Shown: positions 1 through 9,051 of the stretch, in pieces
Position numbering within the stretch: the stretch's first letter is position 1
How the letters are laid out: every line of letters begins with the position of its first letter
From: an uncultured Bacteroidales bacterium
Lineage (GTDB): Bacteria > Bacteroidota > Bacteroidia > Bacteroidales > UBA932
Assembly (NCBI GenBank): GCA_900316045.1
Contig: ONBM01000021.1
Span: 1-52,278, forward strand
Length of the DNA: 52,278 nucleotides
Direction of reading: 5' to 3'
Translations under genes and position numbers: made by a program
Notes under the pieces: generated by a model
Database searches by the model: none
What the model was told of the DNA's origin: nothing
What the model saw: only the letters and a program-made list of their open reading frames with translations

Positions 1-147
1 TCAACGATAAAACAGTATAAAACGACGAGTTTGATGCGGCAGCAGACAGGGAAAGTCACCGCTCAACTCAAATTGAAAACATTAAACGACAATCCCTAAA
101 TATGTCACGTGGTGGCAAGGAGACACGGAGGAAACCGCATAATAAAC
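1..147. other. Left edge without a recognised gene
   Basis: One plus-strand frame is open from base 1 to a TAA at 97-99 and could be the last 32 codons of a gene lying outside the window, but its peptide resembles nothing I recognise and the length is close to chance. Nothing else coding is visible before the abiE promoter. Confidence 0.3.
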
Positions 148-177
148 TTTCGGCAAATTTTGGAATTATTGCCGAAA
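148..177. promoter_or_regulatory. Inverted repeat upstream of abiEi, candidate operator
   Basis: TTTCGGCAA (148-156) and TTGCCGAAA (169-177) are perfect 9-bp arms around a 12-base centre. The repeat covers the -33 part of the promoter of the antitoxin gene. AbiEi antitoxins characterised elsewhere autorepress by binding inverted repeats in their own promoter, so an operator is the favoured reading. Very similar arms form a terminator at 47017-47049, so a terminator for an upstream gene is the alternative; there is no T-run on the plus strand here. Confidence 0.5.
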
Positions 178-189
178 ATTGTATCTTTA
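159..189 (+). promoter_or_regulatory. Bacteroidota-type promoter for abiE
   Basis: TTTG (159-162), a 19-base spacer, and TATCTTTA (182-189, 7 of 8 with TAnnTTTG) lie about 30 bases before the abiEi ATG. Position and spacing fit the Bacteroidota -33/-7 promoter. Confidence 0.5.
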
Positions 190-217
190 CGATGCAGGAT
201 AAAAAGGCAGTTGAAGA

Positions 218-943
218 ATGACGATTGAGAGTCAAATACTGGAAGCGGCGGCTTCTCTGGATAGTTTTACCGTGACAGAGCTGATGAAGGGCCTCGGCGG
301 AACGCTGATCTTGGAGAGGACACGCCTTAATTGGTATCTTGCCAGGCTGGCGGAGAACGGGAAGATTGTGCGGGTGTCCCGCGGCAGGTACATGGTGGCT
401 GGCAGGGCGAAGGTTTTTCGTCCGGAGCCAGGACCGAAGGCCGCTGGGCTTTACCGGAAGTTCCGTGAGGAGTTCCCTCAGGTGGGTATTTGCGTGTATG
501 AAGGCCCGTGGCTTTTCCAGTTCATGCATCATCTGGCTTCCAACCAGGTCACTTACATCGAGGTGGAGAAGGATATTGCCGAGACGGTGTTCCACCGCCT
601 GCAGGATGAGGGCGAGACGGTTTTTTTGCGGCCGGATGCCGATCTGATTTACAAGTATGTAAACATGGACGGAAGCGTAGTCTTTGTCAAGCACCTTACG
701 AGCGAGTCTCCGCTCCAGACCGTTTCCGAAATCAAGGTTCCTACCTTGGAGAAATTGTTGGTGGATATGTACTGTGACCCGGATTTCTTCTATCTGCAGG
801 GAGCGGAATACAACAGGATCATGCACAATGCTCGGTCCAGATACGTCATCAATCTGTCCCGGCTGTCGCGGTATGCCCACCGCAGGAACGTGGCGAAAGC
901 CATCCAAACCATTTACGAGAGTAGCGAGTATGATATCGACTGA
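218..943 (+). CDS. abiEi: AbiEi-like type IV antitoxin (transcriptional repressor)
   Basis: A 241-residue protein. Residues about 1-65 look like a winged helix (the block from ILEAAASLDSFTVTELMKGL to GRYMVAGRAKVFRP reads as helix-turn-helix plus wing), followed by a C-terminal domain of about 170 residues. This is the architecture of AbiEi-family antitoxins as found in Bacteroidota. Such proteins repress their own operon and counteract a nucleotidyltransferase toxin (AbiEii) without direct contact, giving abortive phage infection. The toxin reading frame starts inside this gene (ATG at 930, 14-base overlap), the usual translational coupling. The toxin itself is broken, so the antitoxin may now only repress its own promoter. 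Identification rests on domain pattern and gene order, not on a database search. Confidence 0.7.
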   Translation: MTIESQILEAAASLDSFTVTELMKGLGGTLILERTRLNWYLARLAENGKIVRVSRGRYMVAGRAKVFRPEPGPKAAGLYRKFREEFPQVGICVYEGPWLFQFMHHLASNQVTYIEVEKDIAETVFHRLQDEGETVFLRPDADLIYKYVNMDGSVVFVKHLTSESPLQTVSEIKVPTLEKLLVDMYCDPDFFYLQGAEYNRIMHNARSRYVINLSRLSRYAHRRNVAKAIQTIYESSEYDID

Positions 944-1189
944 ATCTTTTTCCAAAGAGTGGATACTCAGGCGTTCGGAGGAACTGGGATACAATAACAA
1001 GCAGCTGCTGGAGAAAGTCATCCGGGCTTTTTCCCTGCTGGAGATGCTGGTGGATGCGGGTGCTCCTGTTGTTTTCAAGGGCGGCAGCTCGCTGCTGCTG
1101 ATTCTTAAGGACACGTTGAACAGGCTCAGCATCTGCCCTCCCTGCCCGAAGCCTTCTGGTACTGGGCCAAGACCTACGAACTGCTGTAA
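930..1189 (+). pseudogene. AbiEii-like nucleotidyltransferase toxin, internally deleted
   Basis: Starting at ATG 930, the frame encodes about 65 residues of an AbiEii-type nucleotidyltransferase N-terminus, including VVFKGGSSLLLIL, which corresponds to the family's GG(S/T)SL nucleotide-binding motif. It then leaves the family pattern after LNRLS: the acidic motif that should follow (normally like FSEDIDI) is absent. A different frame from about 1121 reads QHLPSLPEAFWYWAKTYELL and stops at TAA 1187-1189, which looks like a genuine C-terminus. I infer loss of the middle of the gene with a frame change, removing the catalytic acidic residues. The uninterrupted frame runs on to 1334 in sequence of no apparent meaning. 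The toxin should be inactive. Confidence 0.65.
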
Positions 1190-1364
1190 GCACTGGCGCA
1201 GGTTCTGTCCACGTCCACAAGGCGTGGATATTTTTGTTGACCGTGGACAGCATTTGAAATCCCGACAATTATGCATGCATTTGTACGGGCATCAAGAGTC
1301 TCGCCGCAGGAGCATCCAGGTGAAAGTCCGCTAATTTGTAGCGGTTAACTTATTTAGGGTCAAT

Positions 1365-3581
1365 TTATTCGGCGAAGGCTTTCCTCGCTGGTTTCCCGGA
1401 CATGGCGAAGTGCAGGTCCGCTCCGTCTTTTATGTCGTCGTAGGTGATGACAGGCTTGCGAAGGCGCTTGCCGTTGAGGTAAACAGCTTTAACGTAGACA
1501 GCATCCTCGCTCCAGCCTTCCGTGGTCACATTCAATATGCCGCCGCCATTCAGGTGCACTTTCAGCCCCGGGACGCAAGGGGAGCCGATGGAATATTCAT
1601 TGCTCCCAGGGCAGACTGGATAAAAGCCCATGCAATTGAATATGTACCATGCGCTCATCTGGCCGCAGTCGTCGTTCCCGCTCAGCGAGCCTGGCTCGTT
1701 GCCATAGAAATGCGATGCAATGTAGCGTACCCATTTCTGGCATTCCCATGCTTCTCCGAATTCATTGAATAAATATGTAACGTGGTGGCAAGGCTCATTG
1801 CCATGCCAGTAGCCCCCGATGCGCCCCCAGATGTCGTGGGCTCCTGGAATATCCTCAGGAAGCTCTACGAGGAATAGACTGTCCAGGCGTTCCTTAAGCC
1901 TTTTCCTTCCGGCCAGAGCGACGTAGCCTTGGAAATCATGAGGCACGGTCCATGTGTACTGCAGAGTGAAGCCTTCTGTGATGTCGCCCCAGCCGTTCAC
2001 CGAGCCGGGACCCTGATAAGCCACCGGAGCGAAAGGAGTGCGCCAGTTGCCGTGGGAATCTCTTCCGCGCATGAAGCCGGTCTGCGGATCTACCAGGTTC
2101 TTGTAGTTCATCGAACGGCGGAGAAAATATTCATGATCCTCCTCATGGCCGAGCTTTTTTGCGACCTGAGCAATGCACCAGTCATCGTAGGCATATTCAA
2201 GAGTCTTGCTGACGCTCTCCTTCTCAAGGTCGAAAGGCACCCAGCCCAATTCGGAATATTCCTTAATGCAGTCATAGTTCGGGTTGGTGGCGGTGGCTTT
2301 CATCGCCTGGAAGGCTCTTTCGTAATCGAAGCCCTTTACCCCTTTCAGTATCATGTCTGCCAGCACGGAGCATGCGTGATAACCTATCATGCACCAAGTC
2401 TCGCCCCCGTAGAATGACCATATCGGCAGCATGTGCTCCACGCTCTTGTCGTAATGGGCAAGCATCGAATTGGCAATGTCGGCCTGCAGAGGCTGGTTAA
2501 CCAGATTCAAAAGCGGATGGAACGCCCTGTAAGTGTCCCAGAGCGAGAAAGTGGTCATGTTCGTGAATCCCTGGGCCTTCTCAATGTTCTTATCCAGCCC
2601 GCGGAAGCGTCCGTCGGCATCCTGGAACAAGAACGGGTGCAGGGCGGTGCGATAGACGCTGGTGTAGAAGGTCTGTCGCAGAGCTTTGTCATCGGTGTCC
2701 AGCTGGTACCTTCCAAGCTCTTTCTCCCATTTGGCCTCCGCTTCCTTCAGCACTGCCTCGAAATCTTTGCCATTCAACTCCTCCAGATTCAGCAAAGCCC
2801 CCTGCATGCTGACTCCGGAGACAGCGACCTTGACCTGAACCTGCTCTCCTTCCGATGTAGCGAAGCGAACGTATGCTCTTAAGCCCGTTCCGAAAGCTTC
2901 CAGGCTGCTGCGGAAGCGGTTGGTATTGTAGATGACCGGCTTGCCATCCTGGAAGATCCGGAAATCCTTGACCGGCTTGTCGAAACGAGCGGCGAAAAAG
3001 ACGTAGCGTTCCGGGTTCCACCCTTTAACTATCTTGGTTCCCACGATCGTGCGCTCGTCCTCCAGCCTGATGTCTGACCATGCGCAATCCCATTTCAGCG
3101 TGTGCTGGAGGTCGACCATCACGAATGCGCTGTCCGACGCAGGGTAAGTGAATCTGAATATTCCGGAGCGCAGCGCCGCCGTCATCTCTGCCTTCGTGCC
3201 GTAATCCATCAGGTCCACGCTGTAATAGCCCGGGTGCCCTTCTTCCTTGCTATGTGAATATTTTGACGGCTTCCCCTGCGAGCCGGTGCCCGGAAGGAAC
3301 AGGAAGTCTCCGCAGTCGGGAATGCCAGTGCCGCTGAGGTGAGTGAGGCTGAATCCCTGGATGTATGGCTTTGAATATTTGTAGCCGGCGGCGCAGTCAT
3401 AGTCTTTGTCATCGCAGTCCGGGCTTATCTGTATTCCTCCGAATGGCACCTGGGCGCCAGGGTACACGTTCCCGAACCCGTCAGTCCCAACGAACACGTT
3501 CACGTCGTCAATCAGCCGCTTCTGCGAGAACGCAGTCGTGGCGCAAAGCAGCATCGCAGCCGCCAAGTACTTCATATTCAT
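1365..3581 (-). CDS. GH92 family alpha-mannosidase, secreted
   Basis: About 738 residues beginning with a signal peptide (MNMKYLAAAMLLCATTAFSQ). The N-terminal beta-sandwich begins with the family block VFVGTDGFGNVYPGAQVPFGG and contains SLTHLSGTG. The C-terminal (alpha/alpha)6 part carries HGNEPCHH and GNDDCGQMSAWYIF (near residue 635), the blocks that hold the proposed acid Glu and base Asp. GH92 enzymes are calcium-dependent exo-alpha-mannosidases, commonly on alpha-1,2 links, exported to the periplasm or surface. The frame extends upstream to an ATG at 3641 that overlaps the previous stop as TAATG, but only the start near 3581/3575 puts the signal peptide at the N-terminus. It is last in the GH78-GH92-GH92 operon and about 45 percent similar by eye to its upstream neighbour. 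Confidence 0.93.
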   Translation of the reverse strand: MNMKYLAAAMLLCATTAFSQKRLIDDVNVFVGTDGFGNVYPGAQVPFGGIQISPDCDDKDYDCAAGYKYSKPYIQGFSLTHLSGTGIPDCGDFLFLPGTGSQGKPSKYSHSKEEGHPGYYSVDLMDYGTKAEMTAALRSGIFRFTYPASDSAFVMVDLQHTLKWDCAWSDIRLEDERTIVGTKIVKGWNPERYVFFAARFDKPVKDFRIFQDGKPVIYNTNRFRSSLEAFGTGLRAYVRFATSEGEQVQVKVAVSGVSMQGALLNLEELNGKDFEAVLKEAEAKWEKELGRYQLDTDDKALRQTFYTSVYRTALHPFLFQDADGRFRGLDKNIEKAQGFTNMTTFSLWDTYRAFHPLLNLVNQPLQADIANSMLAHYDKSVEHMLPIWSFYGGETWCMIGYHACSVLADMILKGVKGFDYERAFQAMKATATNPNYDCIKEYSELGWVPFDLEKESVSKTLEYAYDDWCIAQVAKKLGHEEDHEYFLRRSMNYKNLVDPQTGFMRGRDSHGNWRTPFAPVAYQGPGSVNGWGDITEGFTLQYTWTVPHDFQGYVALAGRKRLKERLDSLFLVELPEDIPGAHDIWGRIGGYWHGNEPCHHVTYLFNEFGEAWECQKWVRYIASHFYGNEPGSLSGNDDCGQMSAWYIFNCMGFYPVCPGSNEYSIGSPCVPGLKVHLNGGGILNVTTEGWSEDAVYVKAVYLNGKRLRKPVITYDDIKDGADLHFAMSGKPARKAFAE

Positions 3582-3640
3582 AATGTTCCTGAAAATATTC
3601 TTGTTTAAAATTTTTCTGTGCAGATGCCGCAGCGCCGACA

Positions 3641-6025
3641 TTACCTTCTGTCGTGAAGCGGCGTCATTGAATAGGGCTTGTCGGTGGGTTTGGTGCCGCG
3701 GGAACGATTCGGCTTCGCCGCCATCTGGAACTCCAGCGTGCCGCCTGCCATTATGTCCGAATACGTGATGTAAAGCTTGTCGTAAGGCTTGCCATTGAGG
3801 AGGACCCTGCGCACGTAACGATTCTTGTCGCTGACTCCAGGTGCATTGATTTCCAGAGTCTTGCCATTCGGCAACGCAACCACGGAATGCTCCAGGAAAG
3901 GCACGCCAAGGACATATTCATTGCTCCCCGGGCAGACAGGATAGAAGCCAAGGGCCGTGAATATGTACCATGCGCTCATCTGCCCGCAGTCATCGTTGCC
4001 GCCCAGCCCCCGCCTTTCCGGCTTGTACATCCGGTTCATTATCTCGCGTAGCCAATATTGGGTTTTCCAAGGCTGCGAAGTCCATGCATAGAGGTAAGGA
4101 ATATGATGGCTCGGCTCGTTGCCATGGACGTAGCCGCCCATCAGGCAGTCCTTGGTGATGTCCTCATTAGTAGCGTAGGCATATTCAGGGAGGTCCTCGC
4201 TGAACAGTTCGTCCAGATTCTTCAGAAACTTCTCCTCTCCGCCCATGAGCGTCATCGCGCCGTACACGTCCTGTGGGGCGTGGAAGCTGAAATTCAGGGA
4301 GTTACCCTCTATGAAGCCCTCTCCCATGGTCTGCAGCGGGTCGAAGTCCTTCTTGAAAGAGCCGTCAGCGTAGCGAGGCCTTGCGAAACCAATGCTCTCA
4401 TCGAATATATTCCTGTAATATAATGCCCTCCTGGCATATTCAGAGGCCGTTCCCGCATCTCCGAGCATTTCGGCTGAATGAGCTATCGTCCAATCATCGT
4501 AGGAATATTCCAGAGTGTTGCTAGCGGCAGTGGATGTCTTGTCGTAAGGCACCCATCCCAGCCTCATGTAATCCCCAAGACCGCAGTACCAATCCCTGGT
4601 GGATGTCGTCACCATCGCTTCCAAGGCTCGCTTCCCGTCTATGTCCAGCCCCTTCGCTATCGCATCCGCAAGCACCGGGACGGCATGGTAGCCGCTCATG
4701 CACCAGTTCTCGTTTGCCATGTGGCTCCAGACCGGAAGCATGCGCAGCACATTCTGGTCGTAGTGCGCAAGCATTGACTCTACCATGTCGCGTTCCCTGT
4801 CCGGCTTCAAGAGAGTGAGCAATGGATGCTCTGCCCTGTAGGTATCCCAGAGTGAGAAAATCGTATAGTTCGTGAATCCGTCGGCGTGATGGAGCTCGTG
4901 GTCGAGGCCTCTGTAAGTGCCATCTACGTCCATGTAGACGGACGGATTGATCATGGTGTGGTACAGAGACGTGTAGAACATTTTCTTTTCGGCATCAGAA
5001 GTGGTCCCAGTCCCGGATTTCCCCGTGACTGGATTATTCAGGATGTCGATTACGCTAAGTTCCTTCTCCCATTTCGCATCGGCTTCGGCAGCAATCTGGT
5101 CGAACGATTTTCCGGAAGCCTCGGCTCGAAGGTTTTTTAGCGCTCCGGTGCATCCAGTGGCCGACAATGCCACCTTTATGACTAGCTTCGGCTGTGCCTC
5201 GGCATCGAAGTCGAACCACGCTACGAGCTTGCGCCCTGCCATCGCAGGGAAGTCATGCTTCACGTCGAATTTGCCCCATCCGCCATTGTACTTGATTTTC
5301 TGGCGGTCTTGGTAGCCGTAATGCTTGATTGGCTGCGAGAAGGAAATTGCGAAATAGGTGTAATTCGTCCTTGCCCAGCCGTTGGTGATCCTGTAACCGG
5401 TGACGAGAGTGTCGTTCTGAACCTGGATTTCTGCCCATAGAGTCTTGCCGTCGTAATTGTAGATGCCTCTGTCCAGATCCAGAATCACGTGGCTTCGGGA
5501 AGCCGCTTCGCCGGAATGCGGGAAAACATATTCATGTACTCCGACCCTCTCGGTAGCTGTCAGGCGCACCTTGATGCCGTAGTCGTCGAGCGTCACCCCG
5601 TAAAGTCCCGGCCTGGCATATTCATTCTCATGGGAAAACCTGCTGCGGTAGCCGGAATCAGGGTTTTCTTCAGTCCCGGGATTCAGCTTCAGCGCACCTA
5701 CGGTAGGCATTATCAATATGTCGCCAAGGTCCGAGTGTCCCGTGCCGCTGAAATGCGTGTGGGAGAAGCCCACGATTGTAGGATCCTCCCAGCGGTAGCC
5801 GGCGCAATATTCATAAACCCTTGGCTGGTATTTCCCATCCACGTTGTGGGGGATCGTGTCGGTGTCGGGGCTTAGCTGCACCCCGCCGAATGGCACGCAG
5901 GCTCCGGGGAAGGTGTGCCCCATGCCATCCGTCCCTATGAACGGATCGACGTAGGATGTTTTCTGGGCATTTGCCAAGATGCAAAAGGAGAGCGCCGTGG
6001 CAGCCGCAAAAGATTTCAGTGTCAT
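3641..6025 (-). CDS. GH92 family alpha-mannosidase, secreted
   Basis: A 794-residue protein with signal peptide MTLKSFAAATALSFCILANAQ. Family blocks are all present: DPFIGTDGMGHTFPGACVPFGG near the N-terminus, FSHTHFSGTGHSDLGD, VHGNEPSHHIPYLY, and GGNDDCGQMSAWYIF near residue 675. It probably removes alpha-linked mannose from a glycan in the periplasm. It starts 10 bases after the upstream GH78 gene, and its stop overlaps a possible start of the next GH92 frame, so the three genes form one transcription unit. Having two GH92 paralogues suggests two different linkages or positions rather than redundancy. The C-terminal tail after KPNRSRG is a short basic extension with no family counterpart known to me. 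Confidence 0.94.
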   Translation of the reverse strand: MTLKSFAAATALSFCILANAQKTSYVDPFIGTDGMGHTFPGACVPFGGVQLSPDTDTIPHNVDGKYQPRVYEYCAGYRWEDPTIVGFSHTHFSGTGHSDLGDILIMPTVGALKLNPGTEENPDSGYRSRFSHENEYARPGLYGVTLDDYGIKVRLTATERVGVHEYVFPHSGEAASRSHVILDLDRGIYNYDGKTLWAEIQVQNDTLVTGYRITNGWARTNYTYFAISFSQPIKHYGYQDRQKIKYNGGWGKFDVKHDFPAMAGRKLVAWFDFDAEAQPKLVIKVALSATGCTGALKNLRAEASGKSFDQIAAEADAKWEKELSVIDILNNPVTGKSGTGTTSDAEKKMFYTSLYHTMINPSVYMDVDGTYRGLDHELHHADGFTNYTIFSLWDTYRAEHPLLTLLKPDRERDMVESMLAHYDQNVLRMLPVWSHMANENWCMSGYHAVPVLADAIAKGLDIDGKRALEAMVTTSTRDWYCGLGDYMRLGWVPYDKTSTAASNTLEYSYDDWTIAHSAEMLGDAGTASEYARRALYYRNIFDESIGFARPRYADGSFKKDFDPLQTMGEGFIEGNSLNFSFHAPQDVYGAMTLMGGEEKFLKNLDELFSEDLPEYAYATNEDITKDCLMGGYVHGNEPSHHIPYLYAWTSQPWKTQYWLREIMNRMYKPERRGLGGNDDCGQMSAWYIFTALGFYPVCPGSNEYVLGVPFLEHSVVALPNGKTLEINAPGVSDKNRYVRRVLLNGKPYDKLYITYSDIMAGGTLEFQMAAKPNRSRGTKPTDKPYSMTPLHDRR

Positions 6026-6035
6026 ATTCGCAATG

Positions 6036-7769
6036 TCATTTTACTATTTCTATTCCGTCCGGAGCATCGATGCTCGTGACAGGCTTTCCGTCAGAGCCCT
6101 TCTTTACGGAAACTTTTATCTGGCCGAAAGGTGTTGGCACCGTCCCTTCCGCCCAGTCGAGCTTGCCAAGATGTGGGCTGACTCTTATCTTGCTGAACCC
6201 TGGAGCCACAGGCTCGACCCCCAGGACATGCTCGCTGAGCCAGGTGGTCGGCCCTGACGCCCATCCGTGGCAGAAACTGTGCCTCAGGCCAACGTAGCAG
6301 TAGGCGCCTCCGTCGGCGTGAATGTCGAATTTGCCCTCAGGGACGACTTCGTCGATTCTGGCGGCGTTGGCTGCATCGTCGTAATTGAAATCTTCCCAGA
6401 AGGTGGTGGCTCCGAGGTCTATCATCTTGCCCCAGTATTCAGAGATGAGGTCCATCGCCTCGCTGTAATTCCCGCTCTTCGCCAAAGCTTCTATCATGTA
6501 ATAGCCCATGAACGATGAGAACCGGCGTGCGCCGTCCTTCATTATGATTTCGGCGGCTTTCCGCGGCTCATACATTCCGGCGAGCGAAAGCAGAGCCGCA
6601 GCCTGCTTGCTTCCGGCATGGTCCGGCACATATCCGTGCATCTTCCTTGCAGTCTTGGAGCATTCTCTCCGGAGGTCTTCGTCTCCGAGCCATCCAGCCA
6701 TGTCGGCGGCTGCCTCCAAGGCTTGCACGGTTATGGCTTGAAGTCCTGCGTGGACTACGGCTGGCTTGTCGTTGGAAGGCCAGTCGATGAATCTTCCGCT
6801 CTCGTAATTCTCCTTGGAACCATCCACGTTGGCGATCACCGTCAGCGCCAGCTGCCGAAGGTAGTCATGTTGCTCCTGGAGGTATTCCTTGTCGCCATAA
6901 TACCAGTACAGATGGCGCTGGATTATGATCCACCAAAGAGAATACGAGCAAATCGCGTTCATCCATTTCGTCGGAGGCGTGCCGTCCCGCACGAAATCCA
7001 AGCTCTTGCGCACCACGCCGTGGTTGCCGAAAACGGTGTTCACCGTCATCACTTCGGGATGCATGTCTCCTATCCAGACAAGGCGGTCGCGCTTTATGCC
7101 GTCCCAGAGGTAATCCTGCATGTTCAGATGCACTGTCCTCGCACCGGTCTCCCAAATCTGGTTAAGGCGCTCGTCGCTGCATTTGAATGTCCCTGAATAT
7201 GGGATGTTCCTGTATCGGGAAATGGCTCTCACTGCGACCAGAGGCACATCCACATCCTCGGAGAGCAAGTCCAGGCGCACGAAGCGAAAGCCCGTGTTGC
7301 CATATTCATAAGCCCCCAGCCATGGCACGGAGGCTTCGAAATCTCTCATAGCATGATCGTTCGTCGCGGTAGACCCGCTCTCGTCCACGCTGCTGAGCGC
7401 CTCCGAGACGGATTCCCCGAAGCATATCCTGAAACGCACCGGTTTCTGATTGCTGGAAATTGCCCGCACGATCTGCAAGCCTCCCTGCATCTCCTGCCCG
7501 AAGTCCAGCAGGATCGAGGCTTTTACCCCTCCGGTGGTCTTGAAAGTAGCCACCCTTTTCTCGGTCGTGGTTACCTGTCCGGAATATGGCATGAGCAGCT
7601 GGCCGGCATCCATGATGCTGCCTTTTGACAATACTATCCTGGACGGGGTGACGTAGTCGCTTACGAATTCCGTCTCTTTTCGTTGTATTGAACCCTGTCC
7701 CGTGGCAGAGACAGAAAGGCATGTCGCAAGAATCGATGCGATTGCGAAGAGGTGTGTGTTGTGATTCAT
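6036..7769 (-). CDS. GH78-type alpha-L-rhamnosidase, secreted, short form
   Basis: A 577-residue protein with signal peptide (MNHNTHLFAIASILATCLSVSATGQ). Residues 30-190 form a beta-sandwich region; the six-hairpin catalytic domain follows. The block WDGIKRDRLVWIGDMHPE at 222-239 matches the GH78 acidic catalytic region (which is DCPxRxERLGWxGD in longer members), and HGWASGPTTWLSEHVLGVEP near 505-525 plus the PHLGKLDWAEGTVPTPFG tail are typical. It is much shorter than the 891-residue GH78 at 28.5-31.2 kb and lacks that protein's N-terminal accessory domains. It is first in the operon with two GH92 mannosidases and divergent from a rhamnose-type catabolic operon. An alternative is a related glycosidase of the same clan acting on another sugar. 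Confidence 0.85.
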   Translation of the reverse strand: MNHNTHLFAIASILATCLSVSATGQGSIQRKETEFVSDYVTPSRIVLSKGSIMDAGQLLMPYSGQVTTTEKRVATFKTTGGVKASILLDFGQEMQGGLQIVRAISSNQKPVRFRICFGESVSEALSSVDESGSTATNDHAMRDFEASVPWLGAYEYGNTGFRFVRLDLLSEDVDVPLVAVRAISRYRNIPYSGTFKCSDERLNQIWETGARTVHLNMQDYLWDGIKRDRLVWIGDMHPEVMTVNTVFGNHGVVRKSLDFVRDGTPPTKWMNAICSYSLWWIIIQRHLYWYYGDKEYLQEQHDYLRQLALTVIANVDGSKENYESGRFIDWPSNDKPAVVHAGLQAITVQALEAAADMAGWLGDEDLRRECSKTARKMHGYVPDHAGSKQAAALLSLAGMYEPRKAAEIIMKDGARRFSSFMGYYMIEALAKSGNYSEAMDLISEYWGKMIDLGATTFWEDFNYDDAANAARIDEVVPEGKFDIHADGGAYCYVGLRHSFCHGWASGPTTWLSEHVLGVEPVAPGFSKIRVSPHLGKLDWAEGTVPTPFGQIKVSVKKGSDGKPVTSIDAPDGIEIVK

Positions 7770-7794
7770 CGTTTTTAGTTTTTCGCGTCAGATG

Positions 7795-7802
7795 CAAACA
7801 TA
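7795..7802 (-). promoter_or_regulatory. Candidate -7 element for the GH78-GH92 operon
   Basis: On the minus strand this reads TATGTTTG, an exact TAnnTTTG, about 25 bases before the GH78 ATG. No clear TTTG is present at the expected -33 distance, so the call is tentative or the promoter needs an activator. Confidence 0.4.
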
Positions 7803-7889
7803 CGAAGAAATACTTGGTAAGTAATTTTAATTTTGACTGATTTACTTTGATTTCTATAATCTCGTGCCCTTCGTATAGCTTATTATTGG

Positions 7890-7897
7890 TATATTTG
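7890..7897 (+). promoter_or_regulatory. Candidate -7 element for the PHP-aldolase operon
   Basis: TATATTTG is an exact TAnnTTTG, 41 bases before the ATG at 7939. The -33 region has no good TTTG. With the minus-strand element at 7795 it defines a compact divergent promoter region (7770-7938), so both operons could share a regulator. Confidence 0.4.
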
Positions 7898-7938
7898 AAT
7901 ATTTGAAATTGACATAAAGTAAACTAATTCCAATAGAT

Positions 7939-9051
7939 ATGATTAAGATCGTGGATGTGAACGCGCATTTGCACACCCCATATTCCTTCAGCGCCTTCAA
8001 AGACATTGGCCAGGCTGTCGGCATGGCTGCCTCGGAAGGCGTGAAGGTAGTGGGAATCAATGATTTCTATAGCATGGACGGCTATAGGGAATGGGACGAA
8101 GAGTGTTCGAAAAGAAGGCTGTATCCGCTTTTCAACATCGAGTTCATCTCATTGAACGCAGAGGACCAGAAAGCAGGGCTGAGGGTGAATGACCCTAACA
8201 ACCCGGGCAGGACGTATTTGAGCGGCAAAGGGCTTGCGTACCCTGTGAAACTGAGCGGAAAAGAGGCTCGGATGCTCTCCGACGTCAGGCGGGAGTCGAA
8301 TGCGCAGGTCGAGAAGATGTGCGCCAAGCTGAATGACCATCTGGATGAGGTTAAGGCGGGTTTCAGGATAGACTTCCGGAAATTGACCGAGGAACTCACC
8401 AAGGGTCTGGTGCGGGAGCGCCACTTGGCTAAGGGTCTGAGGCTGGAGGTGGATTCTGTCGCCAAGACCGACGCTGATAAATTAGGAATATATGAACGAA
8501 TATTCAGCGGCAATCCTCTGAAAGCTCCTTTGAACGATGTGGCTGCGGTCGAGAATGAGATTCGGAGCAAGCTGCTGAAGGCAGGAGGGGCGGCTTTCGT
8601 GCCGGAAGACCCTAAGGCTTTCCTGCCGATGGAGACTGTCCAGGAGATAATTACCGCAGCCGGCGGCATCCCGACGTATCCATTCCTTGCCGACAATGCC
8701 AAGGGCGAGTTCACGGACTTCGAGGCTGACTTGCAGAAGGCAGCCGACACGCTCCGCCGTCGCGGAATCAGGTCCGTCGAGTTCATAACGACGAGGAACA
8801 CGACTGCCGTGCTTGAGCAATATGCCGGATTCCTGACAGATGAAGGATTCATCGTCACGTTCGGCTCGGAGCACAATACTCCGGCGATGGAGCCGGTCAA
8901 GCTTCGCACGAGAGACCATGCGGAGGGGTTAAGTGAGAGGCTCCGCGAGATTAATTTCCATGGCGCATGCTGCGTCGCCGCCCACCAGGAGGGCTTGGCA
9001 TCGGCGGAAGAAGGGGAAGAGGCGATATTGAAAAGAATTGAAAACAGTTAA
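7939..9051 (+). CDS. PHP-domain metal-dependent hydrolase-like protein
   Basis: A 370-residue cytoplasmic protein with no signal peptide. The N-terminus VDVNAHLHTPYSFSAF has the HxH motif of PHP-fold enzymes; further metal-ligand candidates are FNIEFIS (Glu), YPFLADN and GSEHNTPA (the Glu-His near residue 313) and the late VAAHQEG. PHP proteins are metal-dependent phosphoesterases or hydrolases; the substrate here is unknown. It opens an operon with sugar-phosphate aldolases, and its TAA overlaps the next ATG (TAATG at 9049-9053), indicating translational coupling. A role on a phosphorylated sugar or its breakdown product in rhamnose or fucose catabolism is my inference. Confidence 0.75.
   Translation: MIKIVDVNAHLHTPYSFSAFKDIGQAVGMAASEGVKVVGINDFYSMDGYREWDEECSKRRLYPLFNIEFISLNAEDQKAGLRVNDPNNPGRTYLSGKGLAYPVKLSGKEARMLSDVRRESNAQVEKMCAKLNDHLDEVKAGFRIDFRKLTEELTKGLVRERHLAKGLRLEVDSVAKTDADKLGIYERIFSGNPLKAPLNDVAAVENEIRSKLLKAGGAAFVPEDPKAFLPMETVQEIITAAGGIPTYPFLADNAKGEFTDFEADLQKAADTLRRRGIRSVEFITTRNTTAVLEQYAGFLTDEGFIVTFGSEHNTPAMEPVKLRTRDHAEGLSERLREINFHGACCVAAHQEGLASAEEGEEAILKRIENS

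Noticed and set aside
68..1276. 402-codon open frame on the minus strand opposite abiEi
   Set aside because: Its translation has no domain pattern, while the plus strand encodes a recognisable antitoxin with promoter and coupled toxin start. Long antisense frames are common in this base composition.
1328..1344. CCGCTA/TAGCGG hairpin as terminator of the GH92 operon
   Set aside because: Only six pairs and no T-run on the minus strand; too weak to call.
8082..8909. 275-codon minus-strand frame inside the PHP gene
   Set aside because: Serine/leucine-rich shadow of a well-supported gene, with no start signal or family match.
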